A stretch of 64,000 nt of DNA from Clostridia bacterium (GCA_017430225.1 JAFRNK010000065.1:1-64000); one strand, 5' to 3'. Positions 35,365-44,001 are shown, counted from the stretch's first letter. The notes: generated from the letters alone by a model not told the origin. Numbers and translations: made by a program.

Positions 35365-37386
35365 TTAATATTGATGGCAGGCGACCATATGGCCGTCACG
35401 GGTTTCATGCAGCGCCGGGGTCTCCTTCTTGCAGAGCTCCGTGCACTGCGGGCAACGGTTGTGAAATGGGCAGCCGGTAGGCCTCTTCAGGATACTGGGC
35501 ACCTCGCCCTGGATCGTGATGGCCTCGCGGCCTTCCTCAGTCACGGGATCCGGAACCGGGATCGCGGACAAAAGCGCCTGGGTATAGGGATGCAGCGGAT
35601 TCTCATACAGCTCGTCGCAGGAGGCAATCTCCATGACGCGGCCCAGGTACATGACCAGGATGCGGTCCGAGATATGCTTGACCACCGCCAGGTCGTGGGC
35701 GATAAAGATATAGCTGATGCCCGTTTCCGCCTGAATATTCTCCAGGAGGTTGATGATTTGCGCCTGGATCGACACATCCAGGGCAGAAATGGGCTCGTCG
35801 CAGATAATCATCCTCGGGTTCGAGCTCAGGGCTCGGGCAATACCGATGCGCTGGCGCTGGCCGCCGGAGAATTCATGTGCCACCCGGTCCTTCAGAGCGG
35901 GATCCATGCCCACCTTCCGGAACAGATCGTCAACCCGCTGCGCATATTCACCGCGGTCCTTCACCAGCTTATGGATCAGCAGGGATTCGCCGACGATGGA
36001 TTCCGCATTCTGACGGGGATCCAGGCTTGAGAAGGGATCCTGGAAGATCATGGAAATTTTCGGCCGAAAGGCCTTCAGCTCGTTGTCCTTCCGATGGGCG
36101 ACGTCCTCGCCGTCGAAGATGATCTGGCCCTCGTCCGGCTCATACATCCGCATGATGCAGCGGGCCAGGGTCGTCTTGCCGCAGCCGGACTCGCCGACGA
36201 CGCCCAGGGTCTCGCCCTGGCGGACAAAGAAGGTGATATCCTCGATGGCCTTGACCTCACCGACCTTCTTGCGCAGCAGACCCTTATAAACCGGGAAGTA
36301 TTTCCGGACATCCTTCACGTCCAGACACAGCTTGTCGCTCTGCTTCCGCTCCGGGGAGGCGCCGTAATCCTTATGCTGCAGCTCTTCCTCCCGGGCGGCC
36401 AGCTCCTCCTCCGTCAGGCAGCAGGAGCTCCAGTGTCCGGGCAGGACTTCCTTCATCGCGGCGTCGGTGTGCTGTAGGCACCGGTCGCACCGGTATTCGC
36501 ACCGGGCATAGAAGGGGCAGTAATCCGGACGCTGGGAGGGCACCGGGGGCAGGCCGTCGATCGGGATCAAAATCCGGTCCTTCGGGTCGTCCAGCCGCGG
36601 AATCGCCCGCAGCAGGGCCCGGGTATAGGGGTGACGGGTTTCATGGAAGATGGACTTGCAGTCTGCGGTCTCCATCATATGGCCGCCGTACATAACATAG
36701 ATCCGCTCGGCGTAGCGCGCCACGAGCCCCAGATTATGGGTGATCATGATGACCGCGGTGTTCGTCTCCTTGGCAATCCGCCGGATCATCTCCAGCAGCT
36801 GGGCCTGGGTTGTCACGTCCAGGGCGGTCGTCGCCTCATCGGCGATCAGGATATCCGGATTTGGGGCCATGGCCATAGCAATCATGATCCGCTGGCGCAT
36901 GCCGCCGGAGAACTGCTGGGGATAATAGTCATACCGGGTTTCCGCATCGGGAATGTTCACCATCTTCATCGCTTCGATGGTGCGCTTTTTCGCTTCCTCC
37001 TGGGAAAGATCTGTATGCAGCAGCACGTTTTCCTGAATCTGGTATCCCACGGTCAGAACCGGATTCAGGCTTGTCATGGGCTCCTGGAAGATCATCGAGA
37101 TTCGGCCGCCCCGAATCTGGCGCATCTGTTCACTGTCCGATCCGAAGGACAGCAGATTCTGCTCGATTCCCTCCAGATAGACCTCCCCGCCGGCCACCCG
37201 ACCGGGGCTGGCAATCAGTTGCAGGCTGGACAGCATGGTGACCGATTTGCCGGAGCCGGACTCGCCGACGATGCCGACAATTTCGCCCCGATCCACATGC
37301 AGGGAGACGCCCTCGATGGCGTTAAACTCTTTTCCTTCATTACGGAAGGTTGTCACAAGATTCCTGACTTCAAGCAGATGACTCAT
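35365..37386 (-). CDS. Fused Opp/Dpp-type ABC ATPase (DppD-DppF fusion)
   Basis: A 673-residue protein with two nucleotide-binding domains in one chain. NBD1: Walker A GESGSGKS, signature FSGGMRQR, Walker B ILIADEAT. NBD2: Walker A GESGCGKT, signature FSGGQRQR, Walker B MIICDEPIS. Each ends with the oligopeptide-type tail (HPYTRALLRAIP and HPYTQALLSAIPVPDP) and a Cys-rich stretch typical of DppD/DppF. Fusion of both ATPases is seen in the glutathione transporter GsiA and some sugar systems. The ATG at 37386 (AAAGGAGGG upstream) overlaps the 3' end of the permease gene at 37403? No: it starts 17 nt after that stop. Confidence 0.94.
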   Translation of the reverse strand: MSHLLEVRNLVTTFRNEGKEFNAIEGVSLHVDRGEIVGIVGESGSGKSVTMLSSLQLIASPGRVAGGEVYLEGIEQNLLSFGSDSEQMRQIRGGRISMIFQEPMTSLNPVLTVGYQIQENVLLHTDLSQEEAKKRTIEAMKMVNIPDAETRYDYYPQQFSGGMRQRIMIAMAMAPNPDILIADEATTALDVTTQAQLLEMIRRIAKETNTAVIMITHNLGLVARYAERIYVMYGGHMMETADCKSIFHETRHPYTRALLRAIPRLDDPKDRILIPIDGLPPVPSQRPDYCPFYARCEYRCDRCLQHTDAAMKEVLPGHWSSCCLTEEELAAREEELQHKDYGASPERKQSDKLCLDVKDVRKYFPVYKGLLRKKVGEVKAIEDITFFVRQGETLGVVGESGCGKTTLARCIMRMYEPDEGQIIFDGEDVAHRKDNELKAFRPKISMIFQDPFSSLDPRQNAESIVGESLLIHKLVKDRGEYAQRVDDLFRKVGMDPALKDRVAHEFSGGQRQRIGIARALSSNPRMIICDEPISALDVSIQAQIINLLENIQAETGISYIFIAHDLAVVKHISDRILVMYLGRVMEIASCDELYENPLHPYTQALLSAIPVPDPVTEEGREAITIQGEVPSILKRPTGCPFHNRCPQCTELCKKETPALHETRDGHMVACHQY

Positions 37387-37402
37387 CTTTTCGGACCCTC
37401 CT

Positions 37403-38311
37403 TTACACTTCGCCACGCAGCCGGGGATCCAGCGCGTCCCGCACGCCGTCGCCCACGGTATTCAGGCAGACCACCAGCAGCGCGATGGCGAAGCCGGGCG
37501 CCAGGGAATAGACCGGATTGCTCAGCAAATAGGCCCGGCCACCGGAAACCAGGGAGCCCCAGGAGGCAGTTGGCACGCTGATGCCCAGGCCCAGGAAGGA
37601 CAGCCCCGCCTCAGAGAGGATTGTGCCGCCGATCTGCTGGGTCATGGTGACGATGATCGGGGAAACGCTGTTAGGCAGGATGTGCCTGAGCATCAGGCGC
37701 CAGTTGCTGTTGCCCTGCAGGCGGCCTGCCATGATATAATCGCGCTCCTTGATGCTCATGACCTGGGAGCGCATCATGCGGATGTAGACCGTCATATTGG
37801 AGATGCCCAGGATGATAGCCATGTTGACGATGCCGCCTCCGAAGACCGCGCACAGGGCGATGGCCAGCACGACCTGTGGTATGACACGTATGGCCTCCGC
37901 AATCCTGCTGATGACGTCGTCCACAAACCCGCCGAAGAAACCGGCGATCATACCCAGAGTGGTGCCGATGACGCAGGCGATGGCGACTGCCAGCACGCCG
38001 ACGATCAGGGAGACCTGGCTGCCATAAATAATACGGCTCAGCACGTCCCGGCCGTATTCGTCCGTGCCCAGCAGATGGGCGGCCGAGGGGCTCTGATTCC
38101 GCTCCTTGACGGCGATGGCGTTAGGATTATAGGGAGAAATCACCGGGGCCAGGATGGCCGCCAGAATAATCAGCACCAGGATGATGCTGGAAACCAGCAC
38201 CAACTTTCGGGAAAATAGCGTCTTGATAAATACCCGTCGGTTCTTCGCCTTATGCTCCTTCGCGGCCTTGCGGGCCTTCTCTGGACTCAGGTTCTTTTCC
38301 AGTTGAGACAT
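37403..38311 (-). CDS. ABC transporter permease, DppC type
   Basis: A 302-residue inner-membrane permease. A Lys-rich cytoplasmic N-terminus precedes a first helix (about 35-55) and the long loop typical of DppC (YNPNAIAVKERNQSPSAAHLLGTDEYGRD). The coupling EAA-like motif is AGRLQGNSNWRLMLRHILPN. Five further helices follow. It is second in the transporter operon and starts 17 nt after the DppB-type gene. Confidence 0.93.
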   Translation of the reverse strand: MSQLEKNLSPEKARKAAKEHKAKNRRVFIKTLFSRKLVLVSSIILVLIILAAILAPVISPYNPNAIAVKERNQSPSAAHLLGTDEYGRDVLSRIIYGSQVSLIVGVLAVAIACVIGTTLGMIAGFFGGFVDDVISRIAEAIRVIPQVVLAIALCAVFGGGIVNMAIILGISNMTVYIRMMRSQVMSIKERDYIMAGRLQGNSNWRLMLRHILPNSVSPIIVTMTQQIGGTILSEAGLSFLGLGISVPTASWGSLVSGGRAYLLSNPVYSLAPGFAIALLVVCLNTVGDGVRDALDPRLRGEV

Positions 38312-38328
38312 TCGATTTCCCCCTTTCC

Positions 38329-39273
38329 TTACGCGACCTTGATCCGGGGATCAACGTAGACGTACACGATATCCGTGATCAGGTTGATCACGCAGGAGAA
38401 TACTGCGATCAGGAGCACGCAGCCCTGAACCAGCGGGATATCCACGCTGCTGATGGCGTTGACCAGCAGTGAACCCATGCCGGGGATCACGAAGACGTTT
38501 TCCACGAACACGGAGCCGCCGATCATACCGCCCAAGCGCAGGCCCATCAGGGTGATGACCGGCAGCAGGGCGTTGCGCAGCGCATGGACATAAATGACTT
38601 TTTTGCTCTTCAGACCCTTGGAGCGGGCTGTGCGGATATAATCCTGGCGGATGACCTCCAGCATGGAGGAACGGGTCTGGCGCGTGATGGAGGCGATGCC
38701 GCCGATGGCCAGGCACAAGAGGGGCATGATCGTCTGCCGGATGCTCAGCACGAAGTTCTCATGGGGCCAGACAAAGCCGCTGGAAGGCAGCCAGCCCAGC
38801 TGCATGGCGAAGATGTACATAAAGAGGATGCCCAGCCAGAACTGAGGCAGGCAGGTACATACATTGGCCGTCAGCGTGACCGCGGTATCAGCGGCGCTGC
38901 CGCGCTTGACCGCGCTGATGATCCCGAACAGGATGCCCAGCGGCACACTGATCAAGAAGGCAAGCACCGACAGGTAAAGCGTCACCGGGACGCGCTCGCC
39001 GATCACATCCACCACACGGCGGTGGTAGGACTGCGACATGCCCAGGTCTCCCGTGAACGCGCCTTTGAGCCACAGGAAATACCGGACCAGCACCGGCTTA
39101 TCCATGTTCATTTCATAGAACAGCCGTTCGTAGGTCTCACCGGAGATCTCACCGCCGGTCATGGCGGCGATCGGGTCGCCCGGCAGAAAATCTACCAGCA
39201 GATACGTGAGAAACGATACAATCAGCAGGACCAGCAGTGTCTGGCCCAGGCGCTGAAGTATGTACCTAACCAT
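38329..39273 (-). CDS. ABC transporter permease, DppB type
   Basis: A 314-residue permease starting MVRYILQRLGQTLLVLLIVS, followed by DFLPGDPI, both classic for DppB/OppB. The coupling segment is YIRTARSKGLKSKKVIYVHALRNALLPVIT. Six transmembrane helices are visible. The ATG at 39273 has AAGGAGG 7 nt upstream. First gene of the operon DppB-DppC-ATPase-binding protein-UxuA, under the promoter at 39317-39346. Confidence 0.93.
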   Translation of the reverse strand: MVRYILQRLGQTLLVLLIVSFLTYLLVDFLPGDPIAAMTGGEISGETYERLFYEMNMDKPVLVRYFLWLKGAFTGDLGMSQSYHRRVVDVIGERVPVTLYLSVLAFLISVPLGILFGIISAVKRGSAADTAVTLTANVCTCLPQFWLGILFMYIFAMQLGWLPSSGFVWPHENFVLSIRQTIMPLLCLAIGGIASITRQTRSSMLEVIRQDYIRTARSKGLKSKKVIYVHALRNALLPVITLMGLRLGGMIGGSVFVENVFVIPGMGSLLVNAISSVDIPLVQGCVLLIAVFSCVINLITDIVYVYVDPRIKVA

Positions 39274-39316
39274 TCTGGCACCTCCTTCAAAAAGCATAAA
39301 CAAAAGAAGCAATTTA

Positions 39317-39346
39317 AAAATATCATCTTCAAAAAAACACCGTCAA
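39317..39346 (-). promoter_or_regulatory. Sigma-A-like promoter of the transporter operon
   Basis: On the minus strand TTGACG and TATTTT with an 18-nt spacer, about 44 bp before the DppB ATG. The 39404-39426 palindrome is centred roughly 105 bp upstream of the expected start site. I found no sigma-54 -24/-12 pair. Confidence 0.55.
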
Positions 39347-39403
39347 CACGAAATTTCACCAAAAAACACGTTAATTTTCCAAAAATGCCGACAGATTTCA
39401 TCG

Positions 39404-39426
39404 CATGTTTCATTAATTGAAACATG
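39404..39426. promoter_or_regulatory. Putative operator: 23-bp perfect inverted repeat
   Basis: CATGTTTCA and TGAAACATG arms with a 5-nt centre (TTAAT). TTTCAT recurs at 39396, 39408 and 39430, that is at steps of 12 and 22 bp. It lies between the transporter operon and the regulator gene and is the obvious candidate binding site of that regulator. The Fis-type HTH of the regulator should bind a palindrome as a dimer. Confidence 0.65.
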
Positions 39427-39471
39427 ACGTTTCATACGTGTCATTTTTGTTGATTTTGTAAAACATTGCTG

Positions 39472-39500
39472 TTGCAATCAACAGGAAAATACGCTACAAT
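39472..39500 (+). promoter_or_regulatory. Promoter of the PrpR-like regulator gene
   Basis: TTGCAA and TACAAT with a 17-nt spacer, 29 bp before the ATG at 39529, which has AGGAGG upstream. Confidence 0.65.
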
Positions 39501-39528
39501 AGAAATGACAATAAAAAGGAGGGGACTT

Positions 39529-41400
39529 ATGCCGCAATCCATTGCCGTTGTCGCAGGTCCGCTGGATATCATCCCCGTCCGTGAACTGATCGCCGAGACC
39601 GGGATCAGCGCTGAGGTCGTTGTTGCGACTGAGGATACGGTCGTCAGCAGGATCCAGGAGCTGTACGCTGGCACCACAGGCGTAGCTGTGGCCCGCGGAA
39701 GGCTCGCGGCACAGCTGAAAACCCAGCACGCGATCCCTGTAATCGAGGTCATTCTTTCCGGCCAGGACATGGCTGATCTGCTCGATAAGGCGTGCCGGCT
39801 GGTGGGGCATCCGGATCCCCGCATCGCCTACGTCGGGCAGCGGTACATGTTTTCCAATCCGGAGATTTTCGCGCGGATCCTGCACGCCGATACAGATATC
39901 TTCTATATCAGCGAGGATTCGGACCTGCCGGAGGTCTTGGAGCGCGCAAAGGAAGCCGGCGTGGAATGCATTATCGGTGACAGCGTCGTCTGTGAGGCGG
40001 CCAGGCGCAGCGGGTTTGCCGTCCTGTATATCGGGGCGGCGCGGGACAGCCTCCTGTCTGCCCTGCGTACAGCTACGCGGCTTGCGGACGCGCTCCAGCG
40101 GGAGCAGAGGCGCCGCCGGGAGATCCAGTACCTGATCCAGTATTCTTCGGATGCCATCATCAGTCTGAACGACAGGAAGGAGATCCGCTCCGTCAACCCA
40201 CGCGCTGAAAAGGCTCTCGGCCGCACGGAAGCCGAACTCCGCGGCCAGAGCTTTCTGAAACTGGAAGGGCTCGTGTCCAGTCCGGCGCTGCTGCGCGCTT
40301 TTGAGAAAAGGCAGAACGCTTATGCCATCATCCTTCAGTTCGGCCAGACCTCCTATGTCGCAAATATCACGGCGCTCATGTCTGAAGAGCGGCAGAACGG
40401 CTGGCTGATCTCCATGCAGGAATTCGCCGCCATTGACGACCTTGACGAGAAGATCCGCCAGGAGCGCCATCGCCGTGGATACACCGCGAAAGCGCATTTC
40501 GCTGATTTCCCCGCAAAATCCCCCGCCATGCGCGCTGTGATCGAAGAGGCGGAAGCCTACGCGCCGTATGACGTGCCGATCCTGATCACGGGCGAGCCCC
40601 GGCTGGCGAAGGAGCGGCTTGCGGAATGCATCCACAATGCCAGTCTCCGCCGGAGAAATCCGTACGTATCGGTGGACCTCGGTACAATCCCGCCTGACAG
40701 ACAGTTCGACCTGCTCTTCGGCCGCCGAGACAGCGGCGACATCGGGCTGATCGGGCAGGCGCATAAGGGCACCCTGTTCCTGCTGGACGTTCAGGCTCTG
40801 ACACCTGACTGCCAGCGCCAGCTGCTGAGCATTATCCGGTATAACAACTTCCGCAGAAAGGACTCGCACGAACCGATCCCCGTATCCGTCCGGATCATCT
40901 GTTCGACTTTCGTGGACCTGATGGATCTTGCCCGCCAGGACAGGTTCATGTGGCAGCTGGCAAATACCCTGATGGGACTGACACTGCATATGCCCCCGGT
41001 TCGTGAGATGCCGGAGGATATCCCGGCCTATCTCCAGGAGCATCTGGAAAGCTGCGCCGCCCAGTTCAAAAAGCATATCACCCTGACGGATGAGGCAATC
41101 GAGTACTTGTGTCATTATCCCTGCCCGAACAACCTGAGGGACATCTACAACTTTGCCGTCAGGGCCACTATGCTGGCAACCGGGCCGGTGGTGGACCTTG
41201 CCTTTGTGCTGGAAAAGCTGCTGCCTGACATGGAGGGTACGGTGAAAGCAAACGAGATGCATATCGTGGCAGACCGGGAGGAACTGTCCATCCGGCGCGT
41301 ACTTCGGGAAACCAACAATAACCGCAACCTGGCGGCTGAAAAACTGGGCATCAGCCGATCCACCCTGTGGCGTAAGATCAAAAAATACAATATAGAATGA
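39529..41400 (+). CDS. PrpR_N-PAS-degenerate AAA-Fis regulator
   Basis: A 623-residue regulator laid out like sigma-54 activators of the PrpR type: PrpR_N ligand domain (about 1-165), PAS (about 195-300, with YSSDAIISLNDRKEI), AAA-like domain (about 330-545), Fis-type HTH (586-623). The AAA part is degraded: the Walker A position is GEPRLAKE (355-362) instead of GxxGxGKE, Walker B reads TLFLLDVQAL (415 on) instead of TLFLDE, and the GAFTGA loop that contacts sigma-54 is missing from DLLFGRRDSGDIG. It probably regulates sigma-A promoters. The start has AGGAGG. Likely target: the divergent transporter operon. Confidence 0.85.
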   Translation: MPQSIAVVAGPLDIIPVRELIAETGISAEVVVATEDTVVSRIQELYAGTTGVAVARGRLAAQLKTQHAIPVIEVILSGQDMADLLDKACRLVGHPDPRIAYVGQRYMFSNPEIFARILHADTDIFYISEDSDLPEVLERAKEAGVECIIGDSVVCEAARRSGFAVLYIGAARDSLLSALRTATRLADALQREQRRRREIQYLIQYSSDAIISLNDRKEIRSVNPRAEKALGRTEAELRGQSFLKLEGLVSSPALLRAFEKRQNAYAIILQFGQTSYVANITALMSEERQNGWLISMQEFAAIDDLDEKIRQERHRRGYTAKAHFADFPAKSPAMRAVIEEAEAYAPYDVPILITGEPRLAKERLAECIHNASLRRRNPYVSVDLGTIPPDRQFDLLFGRRDSGDIGLIGQAHKGTLFLLDVQALTPDCQRQLLSIIRYNNFRRKDSHEPIPVSVRIICSTFVDLMDLARQDRFMWQLANTLMGLTLHMPPVREMPEDIPAYLQEHLESCAAQFKKHITLTDEAIEYLCHYPCPNNLRDIYNFAVRATMLATGPVVDLAFVLEKLLPDMEGTVKANEMHIVADREELSIRRVLRETNNNRNLAAEKLGISRSTLWRKIKKYNIE

Positions 41401-41413
41401 AAGGATGCTGAAA

Positions 41414-43159
41414 ATGGGCAACTATCGCAACTTCACCCTGACCACATATTTCGTCGCGCACGCCACCGCGCGCATTACCCGGGAAGAACTCGAAAAACAG
41501 CTGGATTTCATCCTGAAGCACCTGCGGCTTGACAAGGTGTACCTGGAGCCCTGGCGCGGGGAGCTGGCTTCCCATGAGCAGGTCGAGATGTGCCGTGAAG
41601 CTTTTGAAGCCCGCGGCGTCAAAGTCGCCGGCGGCATCACCACCGTGATCCCCACGCCGGAAGGCGCAAAGCCCAAGCAGCGCCTGTTCAATACGTTCTG
41701 CTACAACGATCCAGCGATGCGCGCGAAACTGCGTGAAGTCAGCGCGTTTACCGCCCGACACTTCGACGAGTTCATCATCGATGATTTCTTTTTCACCAAC
41801 TGCATGTGCGCAGACTGCGTACGTGAAAAGAACAGGTACAACGCCGCCCACGGCATCACGGACGGCAGCTGGCAGAGCTACCGCCTGGACCTGATGCGCC
41901 GGGTGAGCGAGGAAGATATGATCGCCCCTGCGAAAGCCGCGAACCCGAAGTGCAGAATCACCATCAAGTACCCCAACTGGGCGGAAAGCTACCAGGAGAC
42001 GGGCTACAATCCCAAAGCCCAGCGCAGGCAGTTCGACATGATCTATACCGGCACCGAGACACGCGATCCTGTTACCACCAACCAGCACCTGCCGCGGTAT
42101 CTCAGCTACTCCCTGATGACCTATTTTGAGAACATGTGGCCCGGCCACAACGGCGGCGGATGGTTCGACACCTTCGATACCCACATCACGGAACATTACC
42201 TGGAGCAGGCCTACCTGACCGCGTTCTCCAAGCCGCAGGAGCTGATGGTGTTCTGCTTCCAGTCGATGGCGGACAATATGTACACGCCCGCCCTGGGCTT
42301 CCAGCTGGACAAGCTGGACGCGCTGCTGGATCATGCCGGCAAGCCAACAGGTATCGCCTGCTACCTGCCGGACAACTGCCAGGGCGAGGACAACCTCCAG
42401 GACTTCCTGGGCATGTGCGGCCTGCCTATCGTCAGCACGCCTTATTTCCCGGAGGATGCCGCGCAGATCCTGCTCACCCGCTCCTCCGCCTGTGACCCGG
42501 ACATCGTGGACAAGCTGGAAAGCTGGCTGCAAAAAACCGGCGGCAGCGCCATCGTCACCACCGGATTCATCGATGCTGTAAAAGGACGCGGACTGGAACG
42601 GCTGACTTCCGTACGCCTGCGCGGGCGCACCGTCACCGCGGACCGCTATCGTGTGGAAACCGCCAGGGGACGCTGTGTATTCCCCCGCGGGATAAAACCC
42701 ATCTCCCTGCCCGTCGCTGAGTTCAGGAACAACTCCACCTGGGCTGTCGTCAAGGCAGCGAATGGCGAAGAGAGCTACGCCATCCTGCTCAGGGACGATT
42801 ACATGGACGGCCATCTGTGGACGCTGGCGGTACCGGACGCCTATCCGGACCTGTACGCAATCCCAGCGGAAGCCCTGAGCCGCATCCGCCAGGCCGTCCC
42901 CGTGGAAGGCGTCTGGCTGGAGGGTCCGGCCCGCATCAGCCTGTTCATGTACGACAACGATACTTTCGTGGTTTATCCATATGTCATGGACGGCGTGCAG
43001 CGCGAGGTCGTACGCCTGCATGTCAAAGGCGCCCGGGCACTGCGCGTCACCAGGAGCCGCCCGCAGGAACTGCAGCCGCTGTTCGTTCAGGGGGATGAAG
43101 CCGTCTTCGAGGTCGAGGCGATGCCCGGAAAATACGTCTTGTACGAGATCGTACGATAA
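41414..43159 (+). CDS. Putative glycoside hydrolase (TIM barrel, unassigned family)
   Basis: A 581-residue protein without a signal peptide. The N-terminal ~330 residues look like a (beta/alpha)8 barrel: DKVYLEPWRGE, FDEFIIDDFFFTNCMCADC and ITIKYPNW are strand ends of the kind seen in GH42-like and other unassigned hydrolase families. D123-D124 may be catalytic and C130, C132, C135 could bind zinc. A middle Rossmann/GATase-like part and a C-terminal beta domain follow, as in GH42-type enzymes. It starts 14 nt after the regulator (AAAGGA, 8 nt spacing), so the two form an operon. I cannot assign a family or substrate. Confidence 0.65.
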   Translation: MGNYRNFTLTTYFVAHATARITREELEKQLDFILKHLRLDKVYLEPWRGELASHEQVEMCREAFEARGVKVAGGITTVIPTPEGAKPKQRLFNTFCYNDPAMRAKLREVSAFTARHFDEFIIDDFFFTNCMCADCVREKNRYNAAHGITDGSWQSYRLDLMRRVSEEDMIAPAKAANPKCRITIKYPNWAESYQETGYNPKAQRRQFDMIYTGTETRDPVTTNQHLPRYLSYSLMTYFENMWPGHNGGGWFDTFDTHITEHYLEQAYLTAFSKPQELMVFCFQSMADNMYTPALGFQLDKLDALLDHAGKPTGIACYLPDNCQGEDNLQDFLGMCGLPIVSTPYFPEDAAQILLTRSSACDPDIVDKLESWLQKTGGSAIVTTGFIDAVKGRGLERLTSVRLRGRTVTADRYRVETARGRCVFPRGIKPISLPVAEFRNNSTWAVVKAANGEESYAILLRDDYMDGHLWTLAVPDAYPDLYAIPAEALSRIRQAVPVEGVWLEGPARISLFMYDNDTFVVYPYVMDGVQREVVRLHVKGARALRVTRSRPQELQPLFVQGDEAVFEVEAMPGKYVLYEIVR

Positions 43160-43176
43160 ATATGCAATATCTTTAC

Positions 43177-43215
43177 AAGGAGCTGTTTCATAATTGCGGG
43201 CAGCTCCTTCATTGT
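43177..43215 (+). terminator. Probable terminator after the glycosidase-like gene
   Basis: AAGGAGCTG and CAGCTCCTT form a 9-bp stem with a 15-nt loop, followed by a moderate T tract (CATTGTTTT). Confidence 0.6.
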
Positions 43216-43228
43216 TTTCCGGTATTGG

Positions 43229-43256
43229 TGTAACAATCCCCGGCTTTACGCGTATA
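43229..43256 (+). promoter_or_regulatory. ECF-type promoter of the sigma-lepB operon
   Basis: TGTAAC, exactly 16 nt, then CGTATA. This matches the form of ECF promoters (an AAC -35 and CGT -10, as in Bacillus SigW or SigX), whereas a sigma-A reading would have a poor -35. It suggests autoregulation by the sigma factor encoded just downstream. Confidence 0.55.
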
Positions 43257-43277
43257 CTGGTATGAGGAGGTGAGAGA

Positions 43278-43811
43278 ATGGCCGAAGAGCGGGAACTGAC
43301 TAAACGGCTGGCCACCGGAGACGTGGAGGCGCTCGAGCAGCTGATCAAGCGCTGGCGCGAGCCGGCTGAGCACTATGCTTTCAGCATCCTCCACGACTCA
43401 TTTGCCGCGGAAGACGCTGTCCAGGAAGCCTTTGCCCGGGTCTGGGCTGCCAGAAGCGCTTACGACACCCGTTTCGCCTTCTCCACCTACCTTTACACAG
43501 TCGTCCGGCGCGTCTGTATCGACCGGATCCGCCGGGAAAAGCACATGCCCGTGCCGCTCGGAGAACTGCCGGAAATTCCCGCCATGTCCGCGGAAGACGA
43601 ATACCTGATCCACAACGCGAAGCTGGAACGCATCCACCGGATCGCCCGGCTCAACGAAACAGACAGGAAACTGCTGCTCGGTTCCGCGCTGGAGGGTCGG
43701 CCGATCCGGGAGCTCGCCAAGGAACTGGGGCTGTCCGAGGTTCATGCCCGCGTACGTCTGCACCGCATCCGGAAATCACTGAAGAAAGGACTGGTATACG
43801 ACGATGACTGA
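43278..43811 (+). CDS. ECF (group IV) RNA polymerase sigma factor
   Basis: A 177-residue sigma factor with only regions 2 and 4. Region 2: EDAVQEAFARVWAARSAYDTRFAFSTYLYTVVRRVCIDRIRR (about 45-88). Region 4: HTH in IRELAKELGLSEVHARVRLHRIRKSLKK (about 142-170). GAGGAGGTGAGAG lies directly upstream of the ATG. Its stop overlaps the start of a 62-codon membrane ORF and signal peptidase follows, so the regulon probably concerns secretion or the envelope. Confidence 0.92.
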   Translation: MAEERELTKRLATGDVEALEQLIKRWREPAEHYAFSILHDSFAAEDAVQEAFARVWAARSAYDTRFAFSTYLYTVVRRVCIDRIRREKHMPVPLGELPEIPAMSAEDEYLIHNAKLERIHRIARLNETDRKLLLGSALEGRPIRELAKELGLSEVHARVRLHRIRKSLKKGLVYDDD

Positions 43812-43992
43812 CAGCTATCTGCAGAAAGTGCTCGAACGCGGCCGGGAACTGGCGCTGCTGGAACGTGCCGCCGCTGTGCCCGTTTCCCATGCTCCGGTTC
43901 TCCGCGTCGCGACTGCCGCCCTGATCGGCATCCTCATGTCCTTTCTGCCGCTGGCCAGCGCCGGAGAGGAACTGATACCCCTGATCCTGTAG
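43804..43992 (+). CDS. Small single-pass membrane protein, possible mini anti-sigma factor
   Basis: A 62-residue protein: a charged N-terminal half (DSYLQKVLERGRELALLERAAA) and one transmembrane helix (about 33-55, VLRVATAALIGILMSFLPLAS). The start overlaps the sigma stop by 8 nt and the next gene, lepB, begins 9 nt after its stop. Position and topology (cytoplasmic helix plus membrane anchor) are those of an anti-sigma factor, but no zinc or known anti-sigma motif is present and it is very short. Confidence 0.6.
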   Translation: MTDSYLQKVLERGRELALLERAAAVPVSHAPVLRVATAALIGILMSFLPLASAGEELIPLIL

Positions 43993-44001
43993 GAGGTCAA
44001 G

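Noticed and set aside
39430..39530. Sigma-54 promoter for the regulator or transporter
   Set aside because: No GG at -24 with GC at -12 in the right spacing on either strand; sigma-A-type hexamers fit better.
39478..41421. 647-codon open frame antisense to the PrpR-like regulator
   Set aside because: The plus-strand frame encodes PrpR_N, PAS and Fis HTH segments and has promoter and ribosome site; the antisense frame has none and reads as low-complexity His/Arg/Asp sequence caused by high GC.
43160..43277. tRNA or small RNA in the gap before the sigma operon
   Set aside because: The gap is accounted for by a terminator and an ECF-type promoter; no cloverleaf or other conserved RNA pattern is visible.
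41378..43348. 656-codon open frame antisense to the glycosidase-like gene and start of the sigma gene
   Set aside because: It spans two separate plus-strand genes with ribosome sites and a terminator, so it is a GC-driven shadow.
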